Of a stretch of 64,000 bases of DNA, positions 43,044 through 51,700 are shown piece after piece. The translations under genes and the position numbers were made by a program. Location: the NCBI RefSeq assembly GCF_020687765.1, contig NZ_JAJEWJ010000001.1:124001-188000 (forward strand), written 5' to 3'. Position 1 is the stretch's first letter. Each line of letters opens with the position of its first letter. The stretch comes from Sphingobacterium sp. FBM7-1 (GTDB lineage Bacteria > Bacteroidota > Bacteroidia > Sphingobacteriales > Sphingobacteriaceae). The notes under the pieces were generated by a model. It did not search any database. It was not told where the DNA came from and saw nothing but the letters and a program-made list of their open reading frames with translations.

Positions 43044-44171
43044 TTATCTCCTTCCATATTTACGGATCAACACATAGACTAGACCAACGGCCAGGGCAAT
43101 GATTAACACGCCTACCCAACCCCATAGCAGGGAAGTCTCTACCGTGACGCGGAATTTAACACTATCACTCGTTTCACTCGTTTTGGCATCGAACGTAAGT
43201 TGGTAATCACCCGCGATCGCCTTCTTAGCAGGTTTAATAATTGCGGTAACGGTTTGACTTTCCCCGGCCCTGAGACTTGCGATGCGGCTGGGTTCAAAAT
43301 GAGCTTCCCATTGGGTCGGCGAGGAGGCATTGAGGTTAATTTGACTCAGATCCGAACTGCCCGTATTTTTCACTACAAGTGAAATGGATTTGTTGCGGTT
43401 AGCGGTGGCTGTCGTGCTGAGCAAGCCCTCGGGTGTGCTAAGCTGTATGCTGTAGGAGCCGGTAATCACCACTTCTAGCGCGAGCTCCGATTGATTGAGA
43501 GCACTCTTTGCAAATACCGGAATGGTGTAAGTTCCTTTTTTTACACTCTCGGGCGGAAGGAGCTCAATCAATATGTCTTTCCGTTGGTTCCCTTCTATAT
43601 TAACCGAGGAGACCTGTTTGCCATCCACTTTAAAGGTAGCTCCCCAACCGGGTTGTAAATTTGCGGCCAGGCTGTATACCTGTGCTTTCGAAGAACGGTT
43701 GAGCAGGGAGGCATTGTAGGTGAAGGTAGATTTCGCTGATCCCTCCATATTGGTTTGCGTACTGTTGAACTCCGAAGAGCTTTTTCCATCAGCAGTTACA
43801 TCGACGGTAAGCGGTAAAGTGGATTCTCCTTGTGCAACCAATTGAAAGCGGTATTGGCCTTTCTCGATTTTCGACGGCACAATGATTTTCAGGTTGAGTG
43901 ACTTACGTTCTTTAGGTAGGACAGATATTTCGGTGGTATTGTAATTTCCTGACTTTATTTCGTAATCCCAATCTTTGGGAAGGTTCTGCACACGGATCTG
44001 CCCATTACGTGTCGTGCTACTTCTATTGATCAATTCTACAGTGTAATCAATTACCTCCCCAGGAGATACGGAAATCTTCGGGTACGTGGTGTACAGCTGG
44101 AGCTGCTGGGCATAGGCTATGGTTGATGCCAAAAGCAGGCCCAATAAATAGATTATTCGACTTTTTAGCAT
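43044..44171 (-). CDS. Secreted membrane-anchored NEW3-domain protein
   Basis: A 375-residue protein with a signal peptide (MLKSRIIYLLGLLLASTIAYAQ), two or three Ig-like NEW3/CARDB-type repeats (for example GEVIDYTVELINRSSTTRNGQI, KSISLVVKNTGSSDLSQINL) and a C-terminal membrane helix (LLWGWVGVLIIALAVGLVYVLI) with a basic tail. It should be periplasmic and anchored in the inner membrane. NEW3 proteins beside an ABC-2 exporter are a recurring pair in Bacteroidota and Firmicutes; the role of the pair is not established. It is the first gene of the operon. Confidence 0.85.
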   Translation of the reverse strand: MLKSRIIYLLGLLLASTIAYAQQLQLYTTYPKISVSPGEVIDYTVELINRSSTTRNGQIRVQNLPKDWDYEIKSGNYNTTEISVLPKERKSLNLKIIVPSKIEKGQYRFQLVAQGESTLPLTVDVTADGKSSSEFNSTQTNMEGSAKSTFTYNASLLNRSSKAQVYSLAANLQPGWGATFKVDGKQVSSVNIEGNQRKDILIELLPPESVKKGTYTIPVFAKSALNQSELALEVVITGSYSIQLSTPEGLLSTTATANRNKSISLVVKNTGSSDLSQINLNASSPTQWEAHFEPSRIASLRAGESQTVTAIIKPAKKAIAGDYQLTFDAKTSETSDSVKFRVTVETSLLWGWVGVLIIALAVGLVYVLIRKYGRR

Positions 44172-44219
44172 AAGTAAACTTTTTAAAAATTTGGTTTTTA
44201 TAATTAGGCACTAAAATAA

Positions 44220-44250
44220 AAAGCCCTTGACAACATTGTCAAGGGCTTTA
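44220..44250 (-). terminator. Rho-independent terminator after fabG
   Basis: AAGCCCTTGACAA pairs with TTGTCAAGGGCTT around a 3-nt loop, with A/T tracts on both sides. It lies 36 bp past the fabG stop. Confidence 0.85.
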
Positions 44251-44285
44251 ACATTTTTTTACACTGTCGCAATTCCAGCTACGGG

Positions 44286-45029
44286 CTAGAGCATACCGCC
44301 ATCAACCGGCAAAACCTGTCCGTTGATATACGTAGATAAATCGGACGCTAGAAATAAACAAGCGTTAGCCACGTCTTCCGGTTCACCAGCACGTTTTAAC
44401 GGAATATTCGCTTCCCATCCGGCTACTACTTTCGGGTCAAGTACGTCCGTCATTTCCGTGCGGATAAAGCCCGGTGCAATCACATTTGTACGGATATTGC
44501 GCGAACCCAATTCTTTTGCCACGGATTTCGAAAAGCCGATGATACCCGCTTTCGAAGCAGCATAATTGGCCTGTCCGGCATTTCCCTGTACACCAACTAC
44601 CGAACTCATGTTGATAAACGAACCTTTACGGTTTTTCATCATGATTTTTGAAGCCGCTTTCGTAACGTTGAATATGGATTTTAGGTTAATATTGATCACA
44701 TCGTCCCAGTTTTCTTCCGTCATACGCATCAACAAACCATCTTTCGTGATACCGGCGTTGTTCACCACCACGTCGATCGTTCCGAATTCGGCGACAATAT
44801 CGTCGATTAATTTTTCGGCTTGGTCAAATTGCGATGCATCAGAGCGAAAACCTTTAACGCGGGTCCCAAAAGCCTGCAATTCTTGCTCTAATGCTTCTCC
44901 CTTTTCTACAGAAGATAAATAGGTAAATGCTACATTCGCTCCCTGTTGAGCAAAAACTTCGGCGATTTTCCGGCCGATACCTTTTGATGCTCCGGTGATT
45001 AGAGCCGTTTTGCCTGCTAATAATTTCAT
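44286..45029 (-). CDS. fabG: 3-oxoacyl-[ACP] reductase FabG
   Basis: A 247-residue SDR with the FabG layout: TGASKGIGRKIAEVF cofactor motif (about 12-26), NNAGITKDGLLMRM, the catalytic Ser in SVVGVQGNAGQ, Tyr-x3-Lys in YAASKAG, and IAPGFIRTEMTD. It reduces 3-oxoacyl-ACP with NADPH in fatty-acid elongation. It has a near-perfect promoter and its own terminator and stands apart from other fab genes. The SDR at 33.3 kb is a different subfamily. Confidence 0.95.
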   Translation of the reverse strand: MKLLAGKTALITGASKGIGRKIAEVFAQQGANVAFTYLSSVEKGEALEQELQAFGTRVKGFRSDASQFDQAEKLIDDIVAEFGTIDVVVNNAGITKDGLLMRMTEENWDDVININLKSIFNVTKAASKIMMKNRKGSFINMSSVVGVQGNAGQANYAASKAGIIGFSKSVAKELGSRNIRTNVIAPGFIRTEMTDVLDPKVVAGWEANIPLKRAGEPEDVANACLFLASDLSTYINGQVLPVDGGML

Positions 45030-45071
45030 CTGTTTATTTTCGTTTTTTTTATTTCTCTATCCAATTTACAA

Positions 45072-45102
45072 CAAACCTAAATAATTTCGCATTTATATGC
45101 AA
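45072..45102 (-). promoter_or_regulatory. Promoter of fabG
   Basis: On the minus strand TTG (45100-45102), a 20-bp spacer and TAGGTTTG (45072-45079) match the Bacteroidota consensus. The -7 box lies 42 nt before the ATG. Confidence 0.65.
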
Positions 45103-45200
45103 TATAAACTGTCGGCACATAAAGTGATTGGTTAGGAAATTTTAAACAATAATGAAAGAATTTTGACAAATTCATTCGGTTATAAGCAATTTGAATGTTA

Positions 45201-45208
45201 ATTTTGTA
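45201..45208 (+). promoter_or_regulatory. -7 box of mqo
   Basis: TAATTTTG fits TAnnTTTG and lies 15 nt before ATG 45224. This argues against the upstream in-frame TTG at 45191 as start. No clear TTG is found at the -33 position. Confidence 0.45.
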
Positions 45209-45223
45209 CGCAATTTTGAAACT

Positions 45224-46717
45224 ATGGGTAAAAAAGCAAAAAAATCTGAAGTCGATGTCGTATTGATCGGTGCGGGTATTATGAGCGCTACATTAGCGAC
45301 CTTAATAAACGAACTGAATCCCGATATCAATATCGAGATCATCGAGCGGTTGGACGTTGTCGCTGCTGAAAGCTCAGATGCCTGGAATAATGCCGGTACA
45401 GGGCATTCTGCCTTATGTGAATTAAATTATACACCCCAACAACCTGATGGGCGTGTGAAAATAGATAAAGCCATTCATATTGCGGAACAATTTGAGATAT
45501 CCAAACAATTTTGGGCCTACTTGGTCGAAAAGGGTATTTTGAAGAATCCGACGGAATTTATCCGCCAAGTGCCGCATATGAGTGCGGTGTTTGGTGAAAA
45601 AGACGTAAACTTTTTGCGTACGCGTTATGAAGCGATGGAGAAAGAAAACCTCTTTAAAGGGATGGTGTATACCGAAGATAAAGCGGTATTGCGCGATTGG
45701 ATTCCGTTGATGATGGAGGGACGCGACGCGACGGAAACTATGGCGGCAACGCGCATGGAGATCGGTACGGATGTGAACTTCGGTGCGCTGACGCGGGATT
45801 TGATTAGCCACTTGCAGACTAAAGATAATATTAAACTTTCGCTCAATCAGGAAGTGCGGGACATTGAACGCGAGGACGATGGTCGCTGGGAAGTGGAAAT
45901 CAAGGATATGAACACGGGTGAAAAGCGCGAAATCAAAGCGCAATTCGTGTTTATCGGAGCGGGTGGCCGTTCGCTGTTGCTATTGGAAAAATCCGGTATA
46001 CCCGAAGCAAAGGGTTATGGCGGATTCCCGGTGGGCGGACAATGGCTGCGTTGTACCAATCCGGAGATCATTGAAAAACACCATGCTAAAGTGTACGGGA
46101 AAGCATCGGTAGGTGCGCCGCCGATGTCTGTGCCGCATTTGGACACCCGTTATATCGACGGGGAGCAGGCATTATTATTTGGTCCGTATGCGGGTTTTTC
46201 AACGAAGTTCTTGAAGAAGGGATCCTATTTCGACTTGCCGGCGTCGATCAAGTTGTCGAATATCAAACCGATGATTTCGGCTGGTTTACATAATTTAGAT
46301 TTGACGAAATACCTCATCACCGAAGTGATGAAAAGTCCGTCGGATAAACTGGATTCCCTGAAGCAATTTATTCCTACGGCACAATTGAAAGATTGGAAAG
46401 TCGAAGTTGCCGGACAACGGGTACAGGTTATTAAGAAAGATCCGAAACACGGGGGCATTTTAGAGTTTGGTACCGAGGTGGTATCGAGTGCAGATGGTTC
46501 GATTGCAGCTTTACTAGGTGCATCGCCGGGTGCATCGACGTCGGTACCGATCATGATCAATCTCTTGAAACGCTGTTTCCCGGAAAGAGCCAAGTCGGAC
46601 GAGTACCGCAAAAAACTGCGAGAACTTATTCCTTCTTGGGGTAAAAGTTTGAACGATGACCAGGAGCTTTGCGAAACGGTCAGAAAGCGTTCGAAAGAAG
46701 CGCTACAGTTAGCATAA
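45224..46717 (+). CDS. mqo: Malate:quinone oxidoreductase
   Basis: A 497-residue flavoprotein from ATG 45224 (MGKKAKKSEVDVVLIGAG). The FAD Rossmann motif LIGAGIMSATLATLI is near residue 14, followed by the Mqo signature SSDAWNNAGTGHSALCELNYTP. Also present are GGFPVGGQWLRC, HAKVYGKASVGAPPMSVPHLDTR and the terminal LLGASPGASTSVPIM. It oxidises malate to oxaloacetate and feeds electrons to menaquinone at the inner membrane. No malate dehydrogenase gene is adjacent. It ends just before a TPP riboswitch. Confidence 0.95.
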   Translation: MGKKAKKSEVDVVLIGAGIMSATLATLINELNPDINIEIIERLDVVAAESSDAWNNAGTGHSALCELNYTPQQPDGRVKIDKAIHIAEQFEISKQFWAYLVEKGILKNPTEFIRQVPHMSAVFGEKDVNFLRTRYEAMEKENLFKGMVYTEDKAVLRDWIPLMMEGRDATETMAATRMEIGTDVNFGALTRDLISHLQTKDNIKLSLNQEVRDIEREDDGRWEVEIKDMNTGEKREIKAQFVFIGAGGRSLLLLEKSGIPEAKGYGGFPVGGQWLRCTNPEIIEKHHAKVYGKASVGAPPMSVPHLDTRYIDGEQALLFGPYAGFSTKFLKKGSYFDLPASIKLSNIKPMISAGLHNLDLTKYLITEVMKSPSDKLDSLKQFIPTAQLKDWKVEVAGQRVQVIKKDPKHGGILEFGTEVVSSADGSIAALLGASPGASTSVPIMINLLKRCFPERAKSDEYRKKLRELIPSWGKSLNDDQELCETVRKRSKEALQLA

Positions 46718-46734
46718 GCTAAGCAACATATTTA

Positions 46735-46850
46735 ATGGGGTGCTTTTCAGGCGGTTGGGAACCGCTTGATTACAAGGCTGAGAATATACCCAATCCTGTC
46801 TATTTACAGGAGGAACCTGATCCAGATAATGCTGGCGTAGGGATAATTTC
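46735..46850 (+). promoter_or_regulatory. TPP riboswitch (THI element)
   Basis: The aptamer core is clear: GGGGTGC at the start, CTGAGA in the pyrimidine-sensing loop, then ACCTGATCCAGATAATGC and GCGTAGGGA at the end. An extra stem (GGCGGTT / AACCGC) forms the optional P3a. It precedes a PnuC-type transporter gene. Downstream, a hairpin (46885-46906: GTGT-GGAT / ATCC-ACAC) just before the ATG at 46918 could be the switching element, affecting translation. TPP should repress the operon. Confidence 0.93.
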
Positions 46851-46917
46851 TATTCTTATTCTGTTATATTGCTACCCCGTAAATGTGTTGGATTTATCCA
46901 TTACACCGTTATATAGT

Positions 46918-47544
46918 ATGCAGGTATCAGAATTTTTGGAACAAGTACAAAGTGGTTTTCTCCAAACCTCTTGGTTAGAGCGCCTCGCGGTGTTGTTCGG
47001 GATCGTGCAGGTACTGCTATCTCGTAAAAATAAAATATCCAACTACTTTTTTGGTATTATAGGTATTTGCCTGACCATATCGGTACTCTATGCGGCCAAG
47101 TTGTATGCCGAGATTTTCTTGAATATTTATTATCTCGTCATGAGCGTCTATGGCCTATGGTACTGGCGCTATGGTAGCGGAAGTCAGCGGCAGCTGGCTA
47201 TCACCCGGTGCGGCCGCCGGGATTGGTCAGTAGTGGCAGGGATTGTATTAGGGGGCTTTGTGCTTCTGTTTGTCTTTTTAACTGCTTTTACCGACTCGGA
47301 TGTGCCGATCATGGACGCTTTTGTATCGAGTACGGCTTGGGCGGGGATGTGGCTGTTGGCGAAACGTAAAATCGAAAATTGGATCCTATTAAATATCAGC
47401 AATTTTGTGGCGATCCCCTTATTGTTTTATAAAGAACTTTATCTCTTTGCTTGTTTAACCTTATTTCTATTTATTGTCGCCATTTCGGGCTATGTAAAAT
47501 GGAAGAAGATTATGTCTACTCAATCTCAACTGCATGTTACTTGA
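46918..47544 (+). CDS. pnuT: PnuC-family transporter, probable thiamine transporter PnuT
   Basis: A 208-residue membrane protein with about seven helices and the PnuC-family segments WLERLAVLFGIVQVLLSRKNKISNYFFGI, YLVMSVYGLWYWRYG and the late NISNFVAIPLLFYKELYLF. A TPP riboswitch ends 68 nt before ATG 46918, which points to thiamine rather than nicotinamide riboside as cargo. The frame is open upstream through the riboswitch, but that part is not coding. PnuC proteins act as facilitators, with trapping by phosphorylation. No thiamine kinase gene is adjacent; a flavoprotein gene overlaps its end. Confidence 0.9.
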   Translation: MQVSEFLEQVQSGFLQTSWLERLAVLFGIVQVLLSRKNKISNYFFGIIGICLTISVLYAAKLYAEIFLNIYYLVMSVYGLWYWRYGSGSQRQLAITRCGRRDWSVVAGIVLGGFVLLFVFLTAFTDSDVPIMDAFVSSTAWAGMWLLAKRKIENWILLNISNFVAIPLLFYKELYLFACLTLFLFIVAISGYVKWKKIMSTQSQLHVT

Positions 47545-48598
47545 TACTGAAATCCGTTATACGATTAAAGATTACATGCGTGAAAGTATCGCGCTGAAAA
47601 CGTTGAGCCCGGAGCTGTTAGAACTGGTCTACCAGCAAAACTGGTTTAATTTATGGGTGCCTAAGGCGTACGGCGGCCGGAATACCGCGCTTCCCGCGGG
47701 TTGCCGCTTACTGGAAGAGTTAGCCTATACAGATGGTGGTTTTGCTTGGACGGTAACACTCTGTGCAGGGGCGAATATGTTTGCCGGATTTATAGACCCA
47801 GCACTGGCAAGCCGGATCTTTGGCGAGCGGGAAGTGTGCTGGGGGGGAAGTGGTAAGCCTGGCGGACGCGCCGATAAGGACGGCGATAGCTTTATCATCA
47901 GCGGAAGCTGGAAATATGCTACCGGCGCACCGCATTTAACGCATTTTACGCTAAACGCCTGGATATACGAAGATGGCGTTCCGCTCCTGGACAAGCAGGG
48001 TGAACCCATTTACCATTCTTTTTTTATTGATCGAGCGGATGTGCTGATCCACTACGATTGGGATACCTTCGGGCTGGAGTGCACAGCGAGCCATAGCTTT
48101 TCGGTACACGAATTGCGTGTGCCGGCAGGGCGGGCCTTCGACTTGCAACCCGATAAGCGGACAAGCGAAGAACCGGTTTTCTATTATCCGTTTATGACCT
48201 TTGCCGAATGTACACTTGCGGTCAATTATATCGGGATGTTTCGACGCTTTCTTGACCTGTTCGAAAAGCAACTTCTTGTGAAGTCTTCCGATCCGGAATG
48301 GGCGAGGGAGAAAGGAAAAACATTGTTTAAAAAAATCGATGTTGTAAGAAGTGCCTTTCAAAAGAAACGTGATCGTTTTTATGAACTCATAGACGAAACA
48401 TGGGATAAGATAGCACCGGATGCAATACTATTGTCTGAAATAGCTGATTTAAGTAAGGAGATGGTGCGCGATATTCGAATAGGAACAGTGGATTTGTTTC
48501 CTTATGCGGGCATTGCCGGCGCACAGCGTGATAACGAGTTGAATATTGTTTTTCGTCATATTTTCACGGCTTCGCAACACGCTTTATTAAATATTTAG
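47534..48598 (+). CDS. Acyl-CoA-dehydrogenase-fold flavoprotein in a TPP-riboswitch operon
   Basis: A 354-residue protein with the acyl-CoA dehydrogenase fold. The N-terminal helical part has LWVPKAYGGRNTALPAGCRLLEELAYTDGGFAW, the middle beta-domain has SGSWKYATGAPHLTHFTL, and the C-terminal helices end RHIFTASQHALLNI. That ending resembles group D flavin monooxygenases (HsaA/DszC-like), which use reduced flavin from a partner. The usual C-terminal catalytic Glu of acyl-CoA dehydrogenases is not evident. It overlaps the transporter gene by 11 bp, so it is under the TPP riboswitch. A thiamine-related oxidation or salvage step is inferred; no substrate is known. Confidence 0.75.
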   Translation: MLLDTEIRYTIKDYMRESIALKTLSPELLELVYQQNWFNLWVPKAYGGRNTALPAGCRLLEELAYTDGGFAWTVTLCAGANMFAGFIDPALASRIFGEREVCWGGSGKPGGRADKDGDSFIISGSWKYATGAPHLTHFTLNAWIYEDGVPLLDKQGEPIYHSFFIDRADVLIHYDWDTFGLECTASHSFSVHELRVPAGRAFDLQPDKRTSEEPVFYYPFMTFAECTLAVNYIGMFRRFLDLFEKQLLVKSSDPEWAREKGKTLFKKIDVVRSAFQKKRDRFYELIDETWDKIAPDAILLSEIADLSKEMVRDIRIGTVDLFPYAGIAGAQRDNELNIVFRHIFTASQHALLNI

Positions 48599-48699
48599 TC
48601 TTCTACATTTCGCATATAGAAATTATCAAAACAACCTTTTCCCGTGTTTGTTCTTTAATTGATAGGTGGGGTAAAGATAAATAGTGACGAAATAGCTAT

Positions 48700-49830
48700 A
48701 TGATGCAAAGACGGACATTTTTAAAGCATACAGGTTTGGCAACAGCCGGAATGGCAGCTTCTGCACTGCTCCCTGTATTTGCGACAGATTTAGGTATTAA
48801 TAGTAAGAATAAGACAATGGAACAAGTTCAAAATTCAGGATATCATAAACGATTTAGACCGAACAGTAAAGTAGGATTTGGTGGAGTAGCATTGGGAAAT
48901 GGCTTTGATGTCAATCCCGATGTGGAGTGTTTGCAATCCATGGAAGCGGCGTGGGATGCTGGCGTTCGTTATTTCGACACGTCGCCGTGGTATGGTTTAG
49001 GTATAAGTGAACGCAGAATGGGTTTGTTCTTAAAGGATCAACAACGGGAAGACTACGTCATTTCAACCAAAATCGGACGAATCCTTCATCCGCATGATGA
49101 CTTTAAATTGGAAGAGAACTGGAAAGGTCAATTGAATTTTTCCTATGAATATGACTATACCGCGGAAGGTGTCCGCAGAAGTGTGGAAGCTAGTTTGCAA
49201 CGCTTAGGTATCGGCTCTTTGGATATTGTCTTTATCCATGATCTGTCTCCCGACAATGGCGATATGAAAGATGATTGGTTAACATATTTCGAAATAGCCG
49301 CCCGAGGTGCCATGCCGGAATTGACAAAGATGCGGGAGGAAGGACTAATTAAAGGGTGGGGATTGGGGGTCAATACGATTGAGCCTATTTTGAAAACAAT
49401 CGAAGTTGCCGATCCCGATATCTTTCTTTCAGCTTGCCAATATTCCCTTATTCATCATCGGGATGATTTAAACCAAGTATTTCCGAAGGCCGCAGAACGT
49501 GATATTTCAATTGTAGTAGGCGCTCCGCTTTGTGCGGGATTTCTGGCCGGTAAAGATCGTTACCTATATGGCGGTGATTTTCCGGCTGGGGTAAAAGAAA
49601 AGCTTGCTGCTTTGCAACGCGTATCAGATAATCATCGGGTAGATTTACGTACTGCAGCATTACAGTTTGCCGCCGCTCCAGAGGTGGTCTCTGCCGTTAT
49701 TCCAGGGGCACATACCGTTGAGCAAGCCCAAGAAAATGCGGCATCTTTTGAAGAAAAGATACCGGCCGCTTTTTGGGAGGAGTTGAAACAGGAAAGATTG
49801 ATCGAAGAAAATGCGCCTGTACCGAAATAG
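48700..49830 (+). CDS. Tat-exported aldo/keto reductase
   Basis: A 376-residue protein with a twin-arginine signal (MMQRRTFLKHTGLATAGMAASALLPVFA) and an aldo/keto reductase barrel. The catalytic set is suggested by Asp and Tyr in YFDTSPWYGLGISERRMG, Lys in ISTKIGR and His in VFIHDL. It resembles the Bacteroidota D-threo-aldose/pyridoxal dehydrogenase-like group. Tat export implies it folds with NADP(H) in the cytoplasm. The substrate is unknown, and no sugar-use genes are near. It converges on poxB with a 16-bp gap. Confidence 0.9.
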   Translation: MMQRRTFLKHTGLATAGMAASALLPVFATDLGINSKNKTMEQVQNSGYHKRFRPNSKVGFGGVALGNGFDVNPDVECLQSMEAAWDAGVRYFDTSPWYGLGISERRMGLFLKDQQREDYVISTKIGRILHPHDDFKLEENWKGQLNFSYEYDYTAEGVRRSVEASLQRLGIGSLDIVFIHDLSPDNGDMKDDWLTYFEIAARGAMPELTKMREEGLIKGWGLGVNTIEPILKTIEVADPDIFLSACQYSLIHHRDDLNQVFPKAAERDISIVVGAPLCAGFLAGKDRYLYGGDFPAGVKEKLAALQRVSDNHRVDLRTAALQFAAAPEVVSAVIPGAHTVEQAQENAASFEEKIPAAFWEELKQERLIEENAPVPK

Positions 49831-49846
49831 GTAATAGGCACACTAT

Positions 49847-51583
49847 CTAAAAGACATCTTTAAGGTGTTTATAGTTACTTTTAATGATATTGGCAACATC
49901 TTTAAAATCACCATGGAGCATCATTTTACCCATGGAAGAAGCCATTCCTTTCAACTGTTCAAATTCTATTTTTGGAGGCATAGCGAGTGAATCGGGATTG
50001 GTATATACATGTATCAAAGCCGGCCCGTTGGCAGCGAACGCATTTTGCAATGTTCTCTCCACATCATCTGGGGAATCTATCGTAAAGCTATTCATGCCCA
50101 TCGCATCACCTATTTTGGCAAAATCAGGGTTGAACATATCGGTTTCGCCATCGGGCAGTCCTTCTACTTGCATTTCCAATCTTACCATGCCTAATGATCG
50201 GTTATCGAATACGATAATTTTTATTGGCAGTTTATATTGCACGACGGTAGCCAGATCGCCCATCATCATGGATAGCCCACCGTCACCACAAAGTGCAATA
50301 ACCTGTTGAGCGGGTCTGGCTAAAGCAGCTCCTATCGCATGTGGCAAGGCATTAGCCATCGATCCGTGTGTAAACGACCCCAATAATACTCGTTTCCCGG
50401 TTGCGTGTAAGTATCGCGCTCCCCACACACAACACATTCCGGTATCTACGGTGAAAATAGTGTCGTCATCTGCTAACCGATTAATGGTGTCCGTCAAAAA
50501 CTCAGGCGATATGGCATGGTGCTTTCCTGTATCTTCTACGTAGGTTCGAAGCGATTTCTTAACATCTTCATATTTATCCAATTGTTTTTGTAGGAATGCA
50601 TCATCCTTTTTTTCTTCAACTAAAGGGAGTAGTGCTTCCAACGTGTCTTTTATGTTTCCGGCTAAACCTAATGATACCTTAGCCTTCCGTCCGAGACGCT
50701 CTGCGCGTTTGTCCACTTGTATAATTTCGAGATCATCTGGCATAAATTCCTTATAAGGAAAATCTGTTCCCAACAGCAACAACAGCTCGGAATGATGCAT
50801 GGCATAAAAAGCGGAAGGTAACCCAAGTAAGCCGGTCATGCCTACCTCAAACGGATTGTCATACTGTATGCCCATCTTGCCTCGAAAGGAATAAGCCACC
50901 GGTGATTTTAGCAGGCCTGCCAAGGTGATGATTTCTTGATGTGCTTCTGTTGCACCAAATCCACAAAAAATAGTGATTTTAGATGCTTTATTTAAGCGTT
51001 CGGCAAGTTCGCGAAGCTCACTGTCCGAAGGTCGGAAAATAGGCTGTTGTGTAAGTAAATAGGGAGAGGTGCTACTTTCTTCGGCTTTTTCCTTCGTGAG
51101 ATCCCCTGGAAGTCCCAAAACGGCTACTTCTCCATTGGTATGGGCATATTGTAAGGCCGCCTGCAACATACGGGGAAGTTGTTTCGGCGTGGTGGCGATC
51201 TCGTTATAGCCACTGCAATCGGCAAAAAGCTTTATCGTGTTGGTTTCTTGAAAATAGCCTGTGCCAAATTCTTCCGTTGCACAGGTTGAAGCGATCGCTA
51301 ATACAGGCACATTGTTTCGTTGTGCCTCATACAGCCCGTTAATAAGATGTACATGTCCGGGACCGCTGCTTCCTGCACAACAGGCAATTCCATTGAGCTC
51401 CGCTTCTGCAGCAGCGGCAAATGCACCAGTCTCTTCATGCCTTACGTGTATCCATTCGATATCACTAGATCGGCGGACGGCGTCATTTACTTCATTTAGG
51501 CTATCGCCGGCAACGGCGTAAATACGTTTAATGCCCGCCTGCGCGATTGTTTCTACGAGTTGGTCTGCTATAAGTTTTGCCAT
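49847..51583 (-). CDS. poxB: Pyruvate oxidase / pyruvate:quinone oxidoreductase PoxB (ThDP-dependent)
   Basis: A 578-residue ThDP enzyme from ATG 51583 (MAKLIADQLVETIAQAGIKRIYAV); a longer frame adds 15 unlikely residues. The ThDP catalytic Glu is in VRHEETGAFAAAAEAE, the central FAD-type domain has KASKITIFCGFGA, and the cofactor motif runs CGDGGLSMMMGDL to IIVFDN. The order and length fit PoxB, which converts pyruvate to acetate and CO2 and passes electrons to quinone. The C-terminal membrane-binding tail of E. coli PoxB is not clearly recognisable. It lies near the TPP riboswitch but is transcribed oppositely. Confidence 0.9.
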   Translation of the reverse strand: MAKLIADQLVETIAQAGIKRIYAVAGDSLNEVNDAVRRSSDIEWIHVRHEETGAFAAAAEAELNGIACCAGSSGPGHVHLINGLYEAQRNNVPVLAIASTCATEEFGTGYFQETNTIKLFADCSGYNEIATTPKQLPRMLQAALQYAHTNGEVAVLGLPGDLTKEKAEESSTSPYLLTQQPIFRPSDSELRELAERLNKASKITIFCGFGATEAHQEIITLAGLLKSPVAYSFRGKMGIQYDNPFEVGMTGLLGLPSAFYAMHHSELLLLLGTDFPYKEFMPDDLEIIQVDKRAERLGRKAKVSLGLAGNIKDTLEALLPLVEEKKDDAFLQKQLDKYEDVKKSLRTYVEDTGKHHAISPEFLTDTINRLADDDTIFTVDTGMCCVWGARYLHATGKRVLLGSFTHGSMANALPHAIGAALARPAQQVIALCGDGGLSMMMGDLATVVQYKLPIKIIVFDNRSLGMVRLEMQVEGLPDGETDMFNPDFAKIGDAMGMNSFTIDSPDDVERTLQNAFAANGPALIHVYTNPDSLAMPPKIEFEQLKGMASSMGKMMLHGDFKDVANIIKSNYKHLKDVF

Positions 51584-51700
51584 AGTATTTCTGTAAAAGG
51601 GTTGACTATAAAACACGATTTGCAGCAAATGGTTTTTTTCTAAAAAGTGTCGTTGTAATTTTTTGTTCCCTATTTCTTATGGAAAAATGTCGCGGAATAC

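Noticed and set aside
46735..46917. Extended N-terminus of the PnuC-type transporter
   Set aside because: The frame is open, but this stretch is the TPP riboswitch; the membrane protein starts at ATG 46918.
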